From NCBI GenBank assembly GCA_902781045.1, contig CACZHT010000012.1, positions 53,162-117,161 on the forward strand: a stretch of 64,000 nucleotides of DNA, in the 5' to 3' direction. The notes under the pieces were generated by a model. The model did not search any database and was not told the DNA's origin. It saw only the letters and a list, made by a program, of their open reading frames with translations. Shown here piece after piece: positions 1 to 7,978 of this stretch (its first letter is position 1; every line of letters starts with the position of its first letter). The DNA is from an uncultured Bacteroidales bacterium. Lineage in GTDB: Bacteria > Bacteroidota > Bacteroidia > Bacteroidales > Muribaculaceae. Position numbers and translations under genes: made by a program.

Positions 1-1224
1 GGTGTAAGTACCAGTGCGGCAAAATTAGGCGAAGTCTTTACCCATGAGGTGTGGGCAAACATTCCGGAAACAAACCCATACTACCCCGATGAGCACTTTG
101 TGCTGCAACTATATGGTCAGGACTATGGGGATGTGGAAACCGTGACATTTGGTGAATGGGTGTTTGACGTGGTGAATCCCACAGCATGGATTGTCGGGCC
201 TGCAATGCGCGTCAATAATGGCCAAAAAGAATCCATCAACATTGGGCATCATGAATATGGTAATATGATTATTCCCAACTTTTTGTATGGTGTCAGGTAT
301 GATAGCAACATTCTCCCCCCGCAACTGCTCCCTTCACCCACAGCATTGACTTATCCCACCGAGCTGTCCGAGGGTCTGATCAACGACAACTGCCCCATCA
401 ATGCGCTCAAGGTGACTTCGTATGTTAACGAGAATGACAACATGGTTTATCTTCAGCTACCCACCAACTACTTCGTTGGTCGCCATGGCGAGGCTTACTG
501 TTGCCAGGACGGCACGACCATGACCGCCAAATTCAGGGGAAATGAGATAGACATGGAAACCTTCGCTCCCGATGGGCTGGGCACTTACGAGTTCACGGTC
601 GACAACCCCATTGTCGAGGTGGACGGCCTGCCCGGCCATAACACCACCACAGCCTTTTTGGACCAGAACCAGGAAGACATGAACCCGCCCAGCCTCGAGA
701 TGCTGCACTTCAAGAATGCCGCGGGCAAGGTGACCGACCGCTTTGCCACGGCGGCCGACGGCACGATGGAGTTCTATGCCAGCGACTTTGACTACGTCTA
801 CTATCCCGAGCTATGGAACGGTGTGTATGAGTGCCAGCCCGTGGAGGTGACAGTGGAATATGCGCCATACGGCACCGAGGAGTGGACTGAGTTGGCCGTT
901 GAGGAGATTCCCGAGTACTATCAGGAGCCGGGTTGGGGTTACTTCTACCGCGGCTCGCTGGCTGGCGTGACAGGACAGGGCCTGAACGGTTGGTTCGACC
1001 TGCGCTTCCGCCTGCACGACGCTTCGGGCAACTGGATGGATCAGGTGGTGAGCCCCGCCTTCCGCATCGATGACCAGGCCTACTCCAGCGTGGCGACTGT
1101 CGGCAGCGACGATGCCCGCGAGGTGGCACGCTACAACCTGGCTGGCCAGCGAATTGATGCCAACACTCCAGGTGTCGCTATCATTCGCATGAGCGACGGC
1201 ACCGCCCGCAAGGTGATTCAGTAA
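1..1224 (+). CDS. C-terminal part of a large secreted protein, possibly an S8-type peptidase, with a T9SS-like tail
   Basis: The frame is open from base 1, so the gene starts upstream of the window. The GTG at 49 is best read as an internal codon. About 407 residues are visible. They are rich in aromatic and acidic residues and look like stacked beta-sandwich (Fn3-like) domains of an exported protein. The last 30 residues (around YNLAGQRIDANTPGVAIIRM, followed by a basic end) match the pattern of T9SS-type sorting tails: a YxLxGQRV-like motif, then a short strand, then lysine/arginine. The region before the tail resembles, from memory, the C-terminal half of Bacteroidales S8 family serine peptidases. 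No catalytic residue lies inside the window, so that function is only a guess. The gene has no close partner on the same strand. Confidence 0.6.
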   Translation, partial: GVSTSAAKLGEVFTHEVWANIPETNPYYPDEHFVLQLYGQDYGDVETVTFGEWVFDVVNPTAWIVGPAMRVNNGQKESINIGHHEYGNMIIPNFLYGVRYDSNILPPQLLPSPTALTYPTELSEGLINDNCPINALKVTSYVNENDNMVYLQLPTNYFVGRHGEAYCCQDGTTMTAKFRGNEIDMETFAPDGLGTYEFTVDNPIVEVDGLPGHNTTTAFLDQNQEDMNPPSLEMLHFKNAAGKVTDRFATAADGTMEFYASDFDYVYYPELWNGVYECQPVEVTVEYAPYGTEEWTELAVEEIPEYYQEPGWGYFYRGSLAGVTGQGLNGWFDLRFRLHDASGNWMDQVVSPAFRIDDQAYSSVATVGSDDAREVARYNLAGQRIDANTPGVAIIRMSDGTARKVIQ

Positions 1225-1357
1225 GCAGTAAGCCCGCTAAATCCCCCTGAAGGGGGGACTTGAAGTGTGGCTTCAACAATTCATAATCTCATGCAGATTT
1301 TGCCAATCTGACAGATTTCACATCTGCCTCATCAGCAAAATCTGCATGAAACTTATT

Positions 1358-1402
1358 TCACGCAAATTGCAGAAGTTTTGTGATGCAGTATCGCTCTATC
1401 AT
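1358..1402 (-). pseudogene. 5' relic of an AAA ATPase-like gene
   Basis: Reading on the minus strand from the ATG at 1402 gives MIERYCITKLLQFA and then TGA. This resembles the first residues of Bacteroidales AAA ATPases with a DUF4143 domain, which often begin MIxRxxYxxxL before the P-loop. No Walker motif follows, so only the start remains. The relic sits about 27 bp downstream of a TACCTTTG box and a 33-bp repeat array, the kind of upstream region these ATPase genes carry. The family link is from memory and rests on a short match. Confidence 0.35.
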
Positions 1403-1428
1403 AGATGTAACAATCTTGTTCCTAGGCG

Positions 1429-1436
1429 CAAAGGTA
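1429..1436 (-). promoter_or_regulatory. Orphan Bacteroidales -7 box before the ATPase relic
   Basis: The minus strand reads TACCTTTG, a full match to the TAnnTTTG box. It sits just downstream, in minus orientation, of the three 33-bp repeats. No intact gene follows, so this promoter appears to be left over from a lost gene. Confidence 0.45.
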
Positions 1437-1444
1437 CACAATTT

Positions 1445-1543
1445 GTTTCAAAATTTGGGTATATTAAGCACAAAAATGTTTCAAAATTTGGGTATATTAG
1501 GCAAAAAATTGTATCAGATTTCGGGTTTGTCGATAATATAAAT
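1445..1543 (-). repeat. Three 33-bp direct repeats
   Basis: Units begin at 1445, 1478 and 1511. The first two are nearly identical and share TTTCAAAATTTGGGTATATT. The third is diverged, with TCAGATTTCGGGTTT. The period is exactly 33 bp. Placed next to a promoter box, they look like an array of binding sites, but the protein that would bind is unknown. Confidence 0.75.
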
Positions 1544-1594
1544 GACAATCAGTGACTCGAAAGGAGATTGTCTCACGTGGATTGCGCGGAAAGA

Positions 1595-1626
1595 AAATCA
1601 GCCTGGCCGTGGTGGCCAGGCTGATT
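1595..1626 (-). terminator. Hairpin terminator of the aminopeptidase gene
   Basis: A perfect 14-bp stem (1595-1608 pairs with 1613-1626, with AAATCAGCC at its left end) closes on a short loop, 14 bp beyond the stop of the minus-strand aminopeptidase gene. On the minus strand it is followed by TTTTCTTTCC, which fits an intrinsic terminator. Confidence 0.8.
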
Positions 1627-1639
1627 TGTGCATTAAGCA

Positions 1640-3424
1640 TTAGGCAAGGGCTTGGCACTTGGTGCGGAGCCAGGCGGCCTCGTCAGTGTCGAGCAGGGGG
1701 GTGAGGCGGTCAACGACCATCTGGTGGTAGGCGTTGATCTGGTCTACCTCCTCCTGGGTGAGCATCGCGCGGTCGATGAGCGAGAGGTCGTAGGGGTAGA
1801 GCGTGAGCGGCTCAAACTCGAGGAAACGGCCGAACTCCTCGGTCTGCTTGCCCTCGATGACGAGCAACAGGTTCTCGGTGCGGATGCCATAGCGACCGGC
1901 TTTGTAGAGGCCCGGCTCATTACTGACAATCATGCCCGGCTCCAGGGCATTGGGGTTCTGCTCGACACGGATGCTGTGCGGCCCCTCGTGGCAACTGAGG
2001 AAGTGCCCCACCCCATGGCCGGTGCCGTGCCAGTAGGTCATGCCCTCTTGCCACAGCGGCATGCGCGCCAGCACGTCGAGATTGACACCACAGGTGCCCA
2101 CAGGGAACTTGGCACGCTGCAATGCCAGATGCCCCTTGAGTACCAGGGTGTAGTCGTGACGCTCGTCATCGGTGGGATTGCCCAACGAGACCGTGCGGGT
2201 GATGTCGGTAGTACCGTCCAGGTATTGCCCGCCGGAGTCGACCAGCAGCAGCCCATCGGCATGCAGGGTGGCCGCGCTCTGCTCGTCGGCCTCATAGTGA
2301 ACGATGGCTCCATGCTCCTTGTAGCCACAAATCATGGCAAAGCTGTCGCCGCGGTAGTTCTCGCCACGGGCACGCTCTTGCTGACCGCGTGTCCACACAT
2401 CCACCTCGTTGATGGTGCCGCTGGCGGCATTCTGCTCCACCCAGCGGAACAGGCGCACCAATGCGGCCCCGTCACGCTCCATGGCGCGGCGCGTGCCGGC
2501 AATCTGCGCCTCGTTTTTGATGGCCTTGAGCAGGGCGATGGGCGATGGCACATAGACCTTCTGGCACTCCAGGGCGTTGGCCAGCGTGTCGCTCACCTTG
2601 TTGGGGTCGACGAGCACCACATCGTGCTGGCGACGCTCCAAGTAGCGCACCACATCATCGTAGTCGCGCACACGGACACCATACTTCTTAAGATGTGCGG
2701 CCAGCTCGTTGGTCACCTTCTTCTCGTCGATGAAGAGCGAAGTGTCTTTCTCGCTGACGTAGGCATGCGCAATGGCCACCGGTGTGAAGTCGACATCCGA
2801 GCCACGCATGTTGAATAACCAAGCAATCTCGTCGAGGGCACTGATGAGCATAGCATCGGCACCGTTGAGCTCGAGCGAGGCGATGAGCCGCTGCAGCTTG
2901 TGGTCGACGGTCTCACCGGCCAGGGCCTCGTCGTGGACGTAGGCCTCGCCCATGGGACGCGCGGGCCGGTCGGTCCAGATGCGGTCGGCCGGAGCAAAGT
3001 CCGAGGCCATCATGAAGCCGTTCTCGCCACAGAAGCGCTCCAGACGGCTTGCCTCGACCGCCGAGAACAGGCGACCGTCAATGCCGATGACCGCTTCGTC
3101 GCCAAGGTTCTGGACGAGCCAGTCCTCGCGGGTGAGGTCGGGCGTGTCGCCATTCTCGCGCATGAGGACAAAGCCGCTGTCAGCCAGTTGTTGCTCGGCC
3201 TGCAAGAAATAGCGCGAGTCGGTCCAGAGTCCCGCCTTATCCATAGTGACGACCGCTGTGCCGTTGCTGCCTGTGAAGCCCGAGAGCCAGTCGCGGAACT
3301 TCCAGTGGTCGCTGATATATTCACTCTGATGGGGGTCGGTGCCGGGGATAATGACGGCATCGACGTGCACGCGGGCCATCTCCTGCCGCAGTGCTTCGAG
3401 GTGGTTTTTTAATTCATAATTCAT
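1640..3424 (-). CDS. pepP: Xaa-Pro aminopeptidase (aminopeptidase P, M24B family)
   Basis: This 594-residue protein removes N-terminal residues that precede proline. It has the long, three-domain layout of the eukaryote-like aminopeptidase P group: two creatinase-like N-terminal domains (about 1-160 and 165-300), the pita-bread catalytic domain (about 305-530) and a C-terminal extension. The five metal ligands are present: D396 and D407 in DSGGQYLDGTTDITRT, H470 in HGTGHGVGH, E503 in SNEPG and E517 in RTEN. There is no signal peptide, so it is probably cytoplasmic. The start codon lies inside an AT-rich tandem repeat of ATTCATA units, but the N-terminus MNYELKNHLEALR fits the family, so the start is accepted. 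It stands alone, with its own terminator. Confidence 0.95.
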   Translation of the reverse strand: MNYELKNHLEALRQEMARVHVDAVIIPGTDPHQSEYISDHWKFRDWLSGFTGSNGTAVVTMDKAGLWTDSRYFLQAEQQLADSGFVLMRENGDTPDLTREDWLVQNLGDEAVIGIDGRLFSAVEASRLERFCGENGFMMASDFAPADRIWTDRPARPMGEAYVHDEALAGETVDHKLQRLIASLELNGADAMLISALDEIAWLFNMRGSDVDFTPVAIAHAYVSEKDTSLFIDEKKVTNELAAHLKKYGVRVRDYDDVVRYLERRQHDVVLVDPNKVSDTLANALECQKVYVPSPIALLKAIKNEAQIAGTRRAMERDGAALVRLFRWVEQNAASGTINEVDVWTRGQQERARGENYRGDSFAMICGYKEHGAIVHYEADEQSAATLHADGLLLVDSGGQYLDGTTDITRTVSLGNPTDDERHDYTLVLKGHLALQRAKFPVGTCGVNLDVLARMPLWQEGMTYWHGTGHGVGHFLSCHEGPHSIRVEQNPNALEPGMIVSNEPGLYKAGRYGIRTENLLLVIEGKQTEEFGRFLEFEPLTLYPYDLSLIDRAMLTQEEVDQINAYHQMVVDRLTPLLDTDEAAWLRTKCQALA

Positions 3425-3470
3425 AATTCATAATTTATAAATCATCATTCATAAGCCATGATTCATGTTT
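3409..3470. repeat. AT-rich simple repeat at a gene start (ATTCATA family)
   Basis: Repeated ATTCATA and related words fill the space upstream of and across the aminopeptidase start codon. Similar words recur at 18464-18484, 50105-50145 and 50283-50335, always between genes. Confidence 0.6.
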
Positions 3471-3512
3471 TATAATCCTTTGGTTTCACACTGTGCATGG
3501 TGAGGGACTACA

Positions 3513-4469
3513 TCAGCGCAGGGCATCGGGGATTCGGACGGGGCTGTTGGGATTGAAGCCTGCCGGTACGGGTCCCTGCCCCTGCTGAAAGTCGGGCAGG
3601 TGACTGCCATAGCCATTGCCGCTCTTTGACCTTCCGAACACGTTGTCCAGAATCTGATAGAGTAGTCCTCCCACATCCAGACTCAATGGCTGTCCCATGA
3701 CATTGACCGTAGGGGCGATAATGGGCACCGTCTTCCACTGCCTCAAGTAGGGGTCGTAATAGCGTTGCGCCCCCACGTCCAGGCTCACTTGCTCACTCAT
3801 CTTGATGCCCAGAGTGCCGCCATAACGTGTGTCCTGCATGTAGGGCATCGCAGCCACACTGCCAATCATCGGGTTGCGATAATACTGCCCGAAGGCGTTG
3901 AGCATGAGCCGGTCATTGAGTCTGTAACTGGCATTGCCATAGACCCCAAAGCTGTTCCAGGCCTCATTGCCGAAGTGGTACTTATTGCCACTGAGACCGG
4001 CAGTGACCACCAGGCGTTCGCCGAGTGGCTGCGTGAACGACACATTGGCACTGCCCACGTTGCCCAGCCCAGGCATGGCGGTGTAACTGCCGGCCCCAGC
4101 CAGATAGCCAGTGCCCACAGTGGCAATCACCCCTGCCGACGACCAGTTGCGGCTATATGGGTCCATCACAAAATTGAAGTCGCGCACACTGTGCAAGGGG
4201 AAACTATAGCCCCGGTTCAGACCCATGGAGCCATACAGTCGCAGCGAGTCGGCCAGCTGAGCCGTGCGCCAGTCCAGCCGGATGGGCTCGGTCAGGTCAG
4301 GTTTAGTGAACAGACCGGGGCCGGGTGTGGGCAATTGTGGCGTGATGGGTTGCATGAAGCGCTCAGTCAGGCCACGCGTGTCCAACTCCAGGTGAATGGG
4401 AGCATTCTCCTGCCCCCACCCTGTCATGGCGATGACCACCATCGCTGCTATGAGCGTTTGCTTCTTCAT
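3513..4469 (-). CDS. Exported hypothetical protein, probable outer-membrane beta-barrel
   Basis: I do not recognise a named family. The start at MKKQTLIAAMVVIAMTGWGQ (4469) is preferred because it gives a clean signal peptide; a longer frame adds ten residues without one. After a proline-rich linker (LPTPGPG), residues about 60-290 alternate polar and hydrophobic positions and carry many aromatic-glycine turns (SYTAMPGLGNVG, NASYRLNDRL, GTLGIKM, YYDPYLRQWK), the pattern of short beta-barrel outer-membrane proteins. The last 40 residues are low complexity (GQGPVPAGFNPNSP). It lies between two unrelated housekeeping-type genes on the same strand and may share a transcript with the carbonic anhydrase-like gene 42 bp upstream. 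Confidence 0.7.
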   Translation of the reverse strand: MKKQTLIAAMVVIAMTGWGQENAPIHLELDTRGLTERFMQPITPQLPTPGPGLFTKPDLTEPIRLDWRTAQLADSLRLYGSMGLNRGYSFPLHSVRDFNFVMDPYSRNWSSAGVIATVGTGYLAGAGSYTAMPGLGNVGSANVSFTQPLGERLVVTAGLSGNKYHFGNEAWNSFGVYGNASYRLNDRLMLNAFGQYYRNPMIGSVAAMPYMQDTRYGGTLGIKMSEQVSLDVGAQRYYDPYLRQWKTVPIIAPTVNVMGQPLSLDVGGLLYQILDNVFGRSKSGNGYGSHLPDFQQGQGPVPAGFNPNSPVRIPDALR

Positions 4470-4511
4470 CCATTGACTGCCACGGCCAAACCGAGACACA
4501 CAAAACAGATA

Positions 4512-5033
4512 TTAATCCTCCTTGTCGTACCAGGTAGAGTACATCAGATAGTTGTGGGCTATCTTGACGTTGATCTCGCTGGCCTGAGCCGGGTCGACCA
4601 TCTTCTTGAACTTGGCGGGACTGCCGGCCCACAGCTCATGGGGGCCAATCTTGGTGCCACCCAGCACCACACTGCCAGCCGCCACAATGGCCCCCTCGCC
4701 CACCTCGGCGTGGTCGAGGATGATGCTGCCCATGCCGATGAGTGCCATGTCGCCAATCTTGGCGCCATGCACCACCACGTTGTGCCCGATAGACACATCG
4801 TTGCCAATCTCGGTCACCGATTTCTCATACAGGGTGTGAATCACCGCATTGTCCTGAATGTTGACACGGTCGCCAATGGTGATGGTGTTGACATCGCCGC
4901 GGAGCACCGCGCCAAACCAGATGCTGCAGCCCTCGCCCATGGTCACATCGCCCACGACGACGGCATTGTCGGCGAGAAAGCAGTTCTCGCCCATTTTTGG
5001 CTCAAAGCCACGAACTTTCTTGATAATTGCCAC
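4512..5033 (-). CDS. Gamma carbonic anhydrase-like hexapeptide protein
   Basis: A 173-residue left-handed beta-helix protein of the gamma carbonic anhydrase/YrdA group. Imperfect hexapeptide repeats run from about residue 17 to 140 (ADNAVVVGDV, GAVLRGDVNTITIG, IGMGSIILDHAEVG). The three zinc-ligand histidines of the family are at H66 (AVIHTLYE), H84 and H89 (IGHNVVVHG). Carbonic anhydrase activity is known for some members, while others have no proven activity. The GTG at 5033 is chosen because VAIIKKVRGF matches the usual N-terminus. The in-frame ATG at 5102 adds 23 residues encoded by AT-rich intergenic repeat sequence. Confidence 0.9.
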   Translation of the reverse strand: MAIIKKVRGFEPKMGENCFLADNAVVVGDVTMGEGCSIWFGAVLRGDVNTITIGDRVNIQDNAVIHTLYEKSVTEIGNDVSIGHNVVVHGAKIGDMALIGMGSIILDHAEVGEGAIVAAGSVVLGGTKIGPHELWAGSPAKFKKMVDPAQASEINVKIAHNYLMYSTWYDKED

Positions 5034-5141
5034 TTTTCTTGAATTGAAAAATTGAAGATTGAGAATTGGAGCCGTGATGTTCAGCCTATCGAACCATTTC
5101 AAGCAATTCCCAACTCTTAACTATTAATTTTAAACTATATA

Positions 5142-6617
5142 CTACTTGAAGGGGATGGGCTGGCCGATGCAGGCATCGGGAGCCTGGATATGGAGCATGG
5201 CGGCAATGGTGGGCGCGATGTCGACCATGCCATTGCGCTCGATTCGCTCGCCGTGCGGCACGTGCCAGCCATAGAACAGCAGTGGAATGTGCGAGTCGCT
5301 CTGGTTCCAAGTGCCGTGAGTACTGCCCTTGCCGCTGTGCGAGCCCGAATATACCCCCGTCACCGGGATGACGTACAGCTCGCCGCAACGCTTGGGATAA
5401 TATCCCTTGACCACACGGTCGACCACCTCGCGCGGAATGCCGCGGTCGTAAGGATGCTCGCAGTCGATGACCCACGAGATACAGTCGTCGCTCTCAACCA
5501 GCTCAATGATGGTGCGCTTGACTGCCTCGCGGTCGGCTCGTGCCGCTGCAATGGCCTCATTGTCCAGAAACCAGTTGTAGCCCATGTGCGCCTTGATGAC
5601 CTTGTCGATGCCAAACCGTCTCTTGACCTCCTCGTTGACCTTCTTCTCAAACGACGTGTTGCCCATCGTTCCGGTGGGCAGATGGTGCTCGCTCATATAT
5701 TTATAGTTGTGCGTGGCTCCATGGTCGGCGGTGAGGAAGAGCAGATAGTTGCCCTTGCCCACCTTCTGGTCCAGGCTGTTGAGCAGTCGGGCCATGTCGA
5801 TGTCAAGCTGGTCGTAGATACTGTCGAGCTGCAGCGAGCGTGTGCTCCAGGTGTGCCCAACATAGTCAGTGGTCGAGATGCTGATGGCCAGCAAGTCGGG
5901 CACCTCGTCTTGTCCCAGTCGCTCGCCGTCGATGGCGGCCAGTGCCATGTCGATGGTCATGGTCACGCCATTGCGGTTGTTCCACAGGTCGTAGTCGGTC
6001 ATGGTGCGCTTGTTGCGCTTGTTGAACTGTTCGACCCATTGCGGCAGCCTGTCGCAATAGTATGTGCTGGTGACGAATCCCGGCACCTTGCTGTCGTACC
6101 AGTAGGCTCCATTGGCGGCATGTCCAGCCGGCAGGATGGCGGCGCGATCCTTGAGCGAGACACCCACCACGCGTGCCTTCATGTTAGTGGCCAGACGCAA
6201 CTCGTCGCCCAACGTGGTGACCAGCAAGTTGCGCGGCGAGGCTTGTCCGACCTTGGTGGTAGTACCCACGCTCTTGACTTTACTGTCCTGCACACTGGCG
6301 ACAGCCTTGCCATGCACCATCATGGTGTTGCCGACAATGCCGTTGAAAGCCGGTGTGGTGCCGGTGTAGACACACGAGTGCCCACAAGCGGTGAAGGTGG
6401 GCACATAGTCGATGATGGTGTTGGCGCACGAATATCCCTCGCGCAACAGGCGGCGCATGCCGTCGCTGCGCCACATCTGATTGTAAGTGTAGAGGTAGTC
6501 CCATCGCATCTGGTCGACAACGATGCCCACCACCAGTCTGGGCCGGTCGATGGCACTCTGAGCGTGCGATGATGCCATGCCCAACAGGGCCAGCAGAAGC
6601 AAAGCAAATTTCTTCAT
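5142..6617 (-). CDS. pafA: PafA-like alkaline phosphatase, periplasmic
   Basis: A 491-residue exported phosphomonoesterase of the alkaline phosphatase superfamily. The start at 6617 gives the signal peptide MKKFALLLLALLGMASSHAQ; the longer frame is not needed. Zinc ligands of the superfamily are visible: D35 (GIVVDQMRWD), the nucleophile T76 (PTFTACGH), D251 and H255 (TTDYVGH), D298 and H299 (LTADHG) and H434 (STHG). N97 and the pair K156/R158 (SLKDR) match the substrate-contacting residues that mark the PafA type. PafA enzymes release phosphate from many monoesters and are not repressed by phosphate. It lies 122 bp downstream of lacI on the same strand, with AT-rich TTAACTATTAACT repeats between. 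Confidence 0.93.
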   Translation of the reverse strand: MKKFALLLLALLGMASSHAQSAIDRPRLVVGIVVDQMRWDYLYTYNQMWRSDGMRRLLREGYSCANTIIDYVPTFTACGHSCVYTGTTPAFNGIVGNTMMVHGKAVASVQDSKVKSVGTTTKVGQASPRNLLVTTLGDELRLATNMKARVVGVSLKDRAAILPAGHAANGAYWYDSKVPGFVTSTYYCDRLPQWVEQFNKRNKRTMTDYDLWNNRNGVTMTIDMALAAIDGERLGQDEVPDLLAISISTTDYVGHTWSTRSLQLDSIYDQLDIDMARLLNSLDQKVGKGNYLLFLTADHGATHNYKYMSEHHLPTGTMGNTSFEKKVNEEVKRRFGIDKVIKAHMGYNWFLDNEAIAAARADREAVKRTIIELVESDDCISWVIDCEHPYDRGIPREVVDRVVKGYYPKRCGELYVIPVTGVYSGSHSGKGSTHGTWNQSDSHIPLLFYGWHVPHGERIERNGMVDIAPTIAAMLHIQAPDACIGQPIPFK

Positions 6618-6739
6618 CTCATCTTGTTTTTTGAGGTGTTGTGCTGCCGGTGAGCGAGACCGCGTCTCGCCATACAACGACGTGCCGCAACACACTATTA
6701 ACTATCAAAAATTATTAACTATTAACTTTTAACTATTAA

Positions 6740-7777
6740 CTACCGCGTGGTTCCGCGTATGACGAGGCGGGTGCGGACGATGCGCTTCTGGGCATGGTCG
6801 GTGGGCAGTGTTCCCTCGACCAGACCGATGAGAATGTCGACCGCCTCTCGCCCCACCTCCAGTCCGTTCTGCTCAACCGAGGTCAGCTGCGGGTCGCACG
6901 CGGTGGCCTGGTTGTCGCTCGAAAAGCCGCAGATCATCAGTTCCTCCGGCACGCGCAGCCCCATGCGTTTGGCCGTGTAGAGTATGCCTACCGCCGTCTC
7001 GTCGTTGACGGCAAAGAAAGCGTCCGGCCGATTGTCCATCTCTAGCATCATGGGGGTGATGAGCTCGGCGTCGCTACGGTTGTCGCACAGCTTGATGAGT
7101 TGTCCATCGGGCTGCAAGCCGTGCTTGTAGAGTGCGTCCTTGTAGCCATTGAGACGGTTGACGGCAATCTCCAGGTTGAGCGATGCGCCATAGTAGGCTA
7201 TACGCCGGCAGCCGCGCTCAATCAGGTATGACACCGCCTTGAAGGCTCCCTTGTAGTCATCGACCACCACCCGGTTGGCATTGATGGCCGGGCAGATGCG
7301 GTCGTAGAACACGAGGGGCATGCGATGCTCGACCAGATGCACAAAGTGGTCGTAGTGCACGGTGTGCTTGCTCTGTGCGACGATGACACCGCACACCCGG
7401 TTGCGATAGAAGTCGTCGCACAGCTGCGCCTCCCGTGCCTCGTCCTCGCCGCTGCTGGCCACCAACAGACGGTAGCCCCGGCTCGACGCCTCGTGCTCGA
7501 TGCCAGCCAGCACCGTGGCGAAGTAGTAGTGCACAAACTCCGGCACGATGACACCGATGACCTTGATGGGTGCTCGCCGGCTGTTGCGCAACGTCTCGGC
7601 CACGATGTTGGGCCTGAAATTATGGTCGCGCGCAAAGCGCTGAATCTCTTCGCGCCGCTGCTTGCTGATGCTGGGACTGTCGCGCAAGGCGCGTGACACA
7701 GTGGCTACCGACACGCCGAGCATGCGTGCCAGGTCCTTCATCGTCAACGGTAGGCCTTGCATTGGATCTTGTTCCAT
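6740..7777 (-). CDS. LacI-family transcription regulator of the starch genes
   Basis: A 345-residue regulator. The start at 7777 (MEQDPMQ) is an ATG; a GTG four codons upstream (7789) is the alternative. Residues about 11-60 form the LacI helix-turn-helix (LTMKDLARMLGVSVATVSRAL) and hinge, followed by a periplasmic-binding-protein-like sensor domain from about 68 (IKVIGVIVPEF) to the end. It is divergent from susC across a 201-bp region that holds a LacI-type operator. The same operator recurs before three other starch-related units in this window, so this protein is the natural candidate to bind them. The ligand is probably a malto-oligosaccharide; that is inference. On its own side the operator is 25.5 bp from the lacI -7 box, which suggests autorepression. 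Confidence 0.93.
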   Translation of the reverse strand: MEQDPMQGLPLTMKDLARMLGVSVATVSRALRDSPSISKQRREEIQRFARDHNFRPNIVAETLRNSRRAPIKVIGVIVPEFVHYYFATVLAGIEHEASSRGYRLLVASSGEDEAREAQLCDDFYRNRVCGVIVAQSKHTVHYDHFVHLVEHRMPLVFYDRICPAINANRVVVDDYKGAFKAVSYLIERGCRRIAYYGASLNLEIAVNRLNGYKDALYKHGLQPDGQLIKLCDNRSDAELITPMMLEMDNRPDAFFAVNDETAVGILYTAKRMGLRVPEELMICGFSSDNQATACDPQLTSVEQNGLEVGREAVDILIGLVEGTLPTDHAQKRIVRTRLVIRGTTR

Positions 7778-7805
7778 AATCAGTTGCACATTGGTTACAA
7801 CCCCA

Positions 7806-7813
7806 CAAAATTA
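7806..7813 (-). promoter_or_regulatory. lacI promoter -7 box
   Basis: The minus strand reads TAATTTTG, a match to TAnnTTTG, 29 bp upstream of the ATG. The operator centre lies 25.5 bp upstream of this box, over the expected -33 element. Confidence 0.6.
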
Positions 7814-7832
7814 GTAAGTATCTTGCAATTGC

Positions 7833-7844
7833 GCAAACGATTGC
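7833..7844. promoter_or_regulatory. LacI-type operator 1 (lacI/susC)
   Basis: GCAAACGATTGC with flanking G-C and G-T context gives GCGCAAACGATTGCAC, matching the GCAAnCGnTTGC pattern of LacI-family sites. Its centre is 62.5 bp upstream of the susC -7 box. Confidence 0.8.
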
Positions 7845-7900
7845 ACGACATCTGCACATTTTTTAACAATAAAAACACCTTTTTAATACAAACGAAATTC

Positions 7901-7908
7901 TAATTTTG
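7901..7908 (+). promoter_or_regulatory. susC promoter -7 box
   Basis: TAATTTTG matches the Bacteroidales TAnnTTTG box. The leader to the susC ATG is about 65 nt and is A-rich. Confidence 0.7.
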
Positions 7909-7978
7909 CGTGTTCTTTAGCATACTTTGCACAGCTTAACGACAAGAATAACAACAACATAACTTTAACATCAAACAA

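Larger units (their letters stand above)
1225..1589. other. Intergenic region with ATPase-gene relic and promoter
   Basis: No intact gene is convincing here. A 96-codon plus-strand open frame (1265-1555) is AT-rich and low complexity and is explained by the 33-bp repeats on its right side. On the minus strand there are three 33-bp repeats, an orphan TAnnTTTG box and a 14-codon open frame, listed separately. The stretch at 1270-1350 contains short inverted pieces of CAGATTTTGC and GCAAAATCTGC that can pair. Confidence 0.5.

Noticed and set aside
1265..1555. 96-codon plus-strand open frame
   Set aside because: It is AT-rich, includes the 33-bp repeats and has no recognisable protein features.
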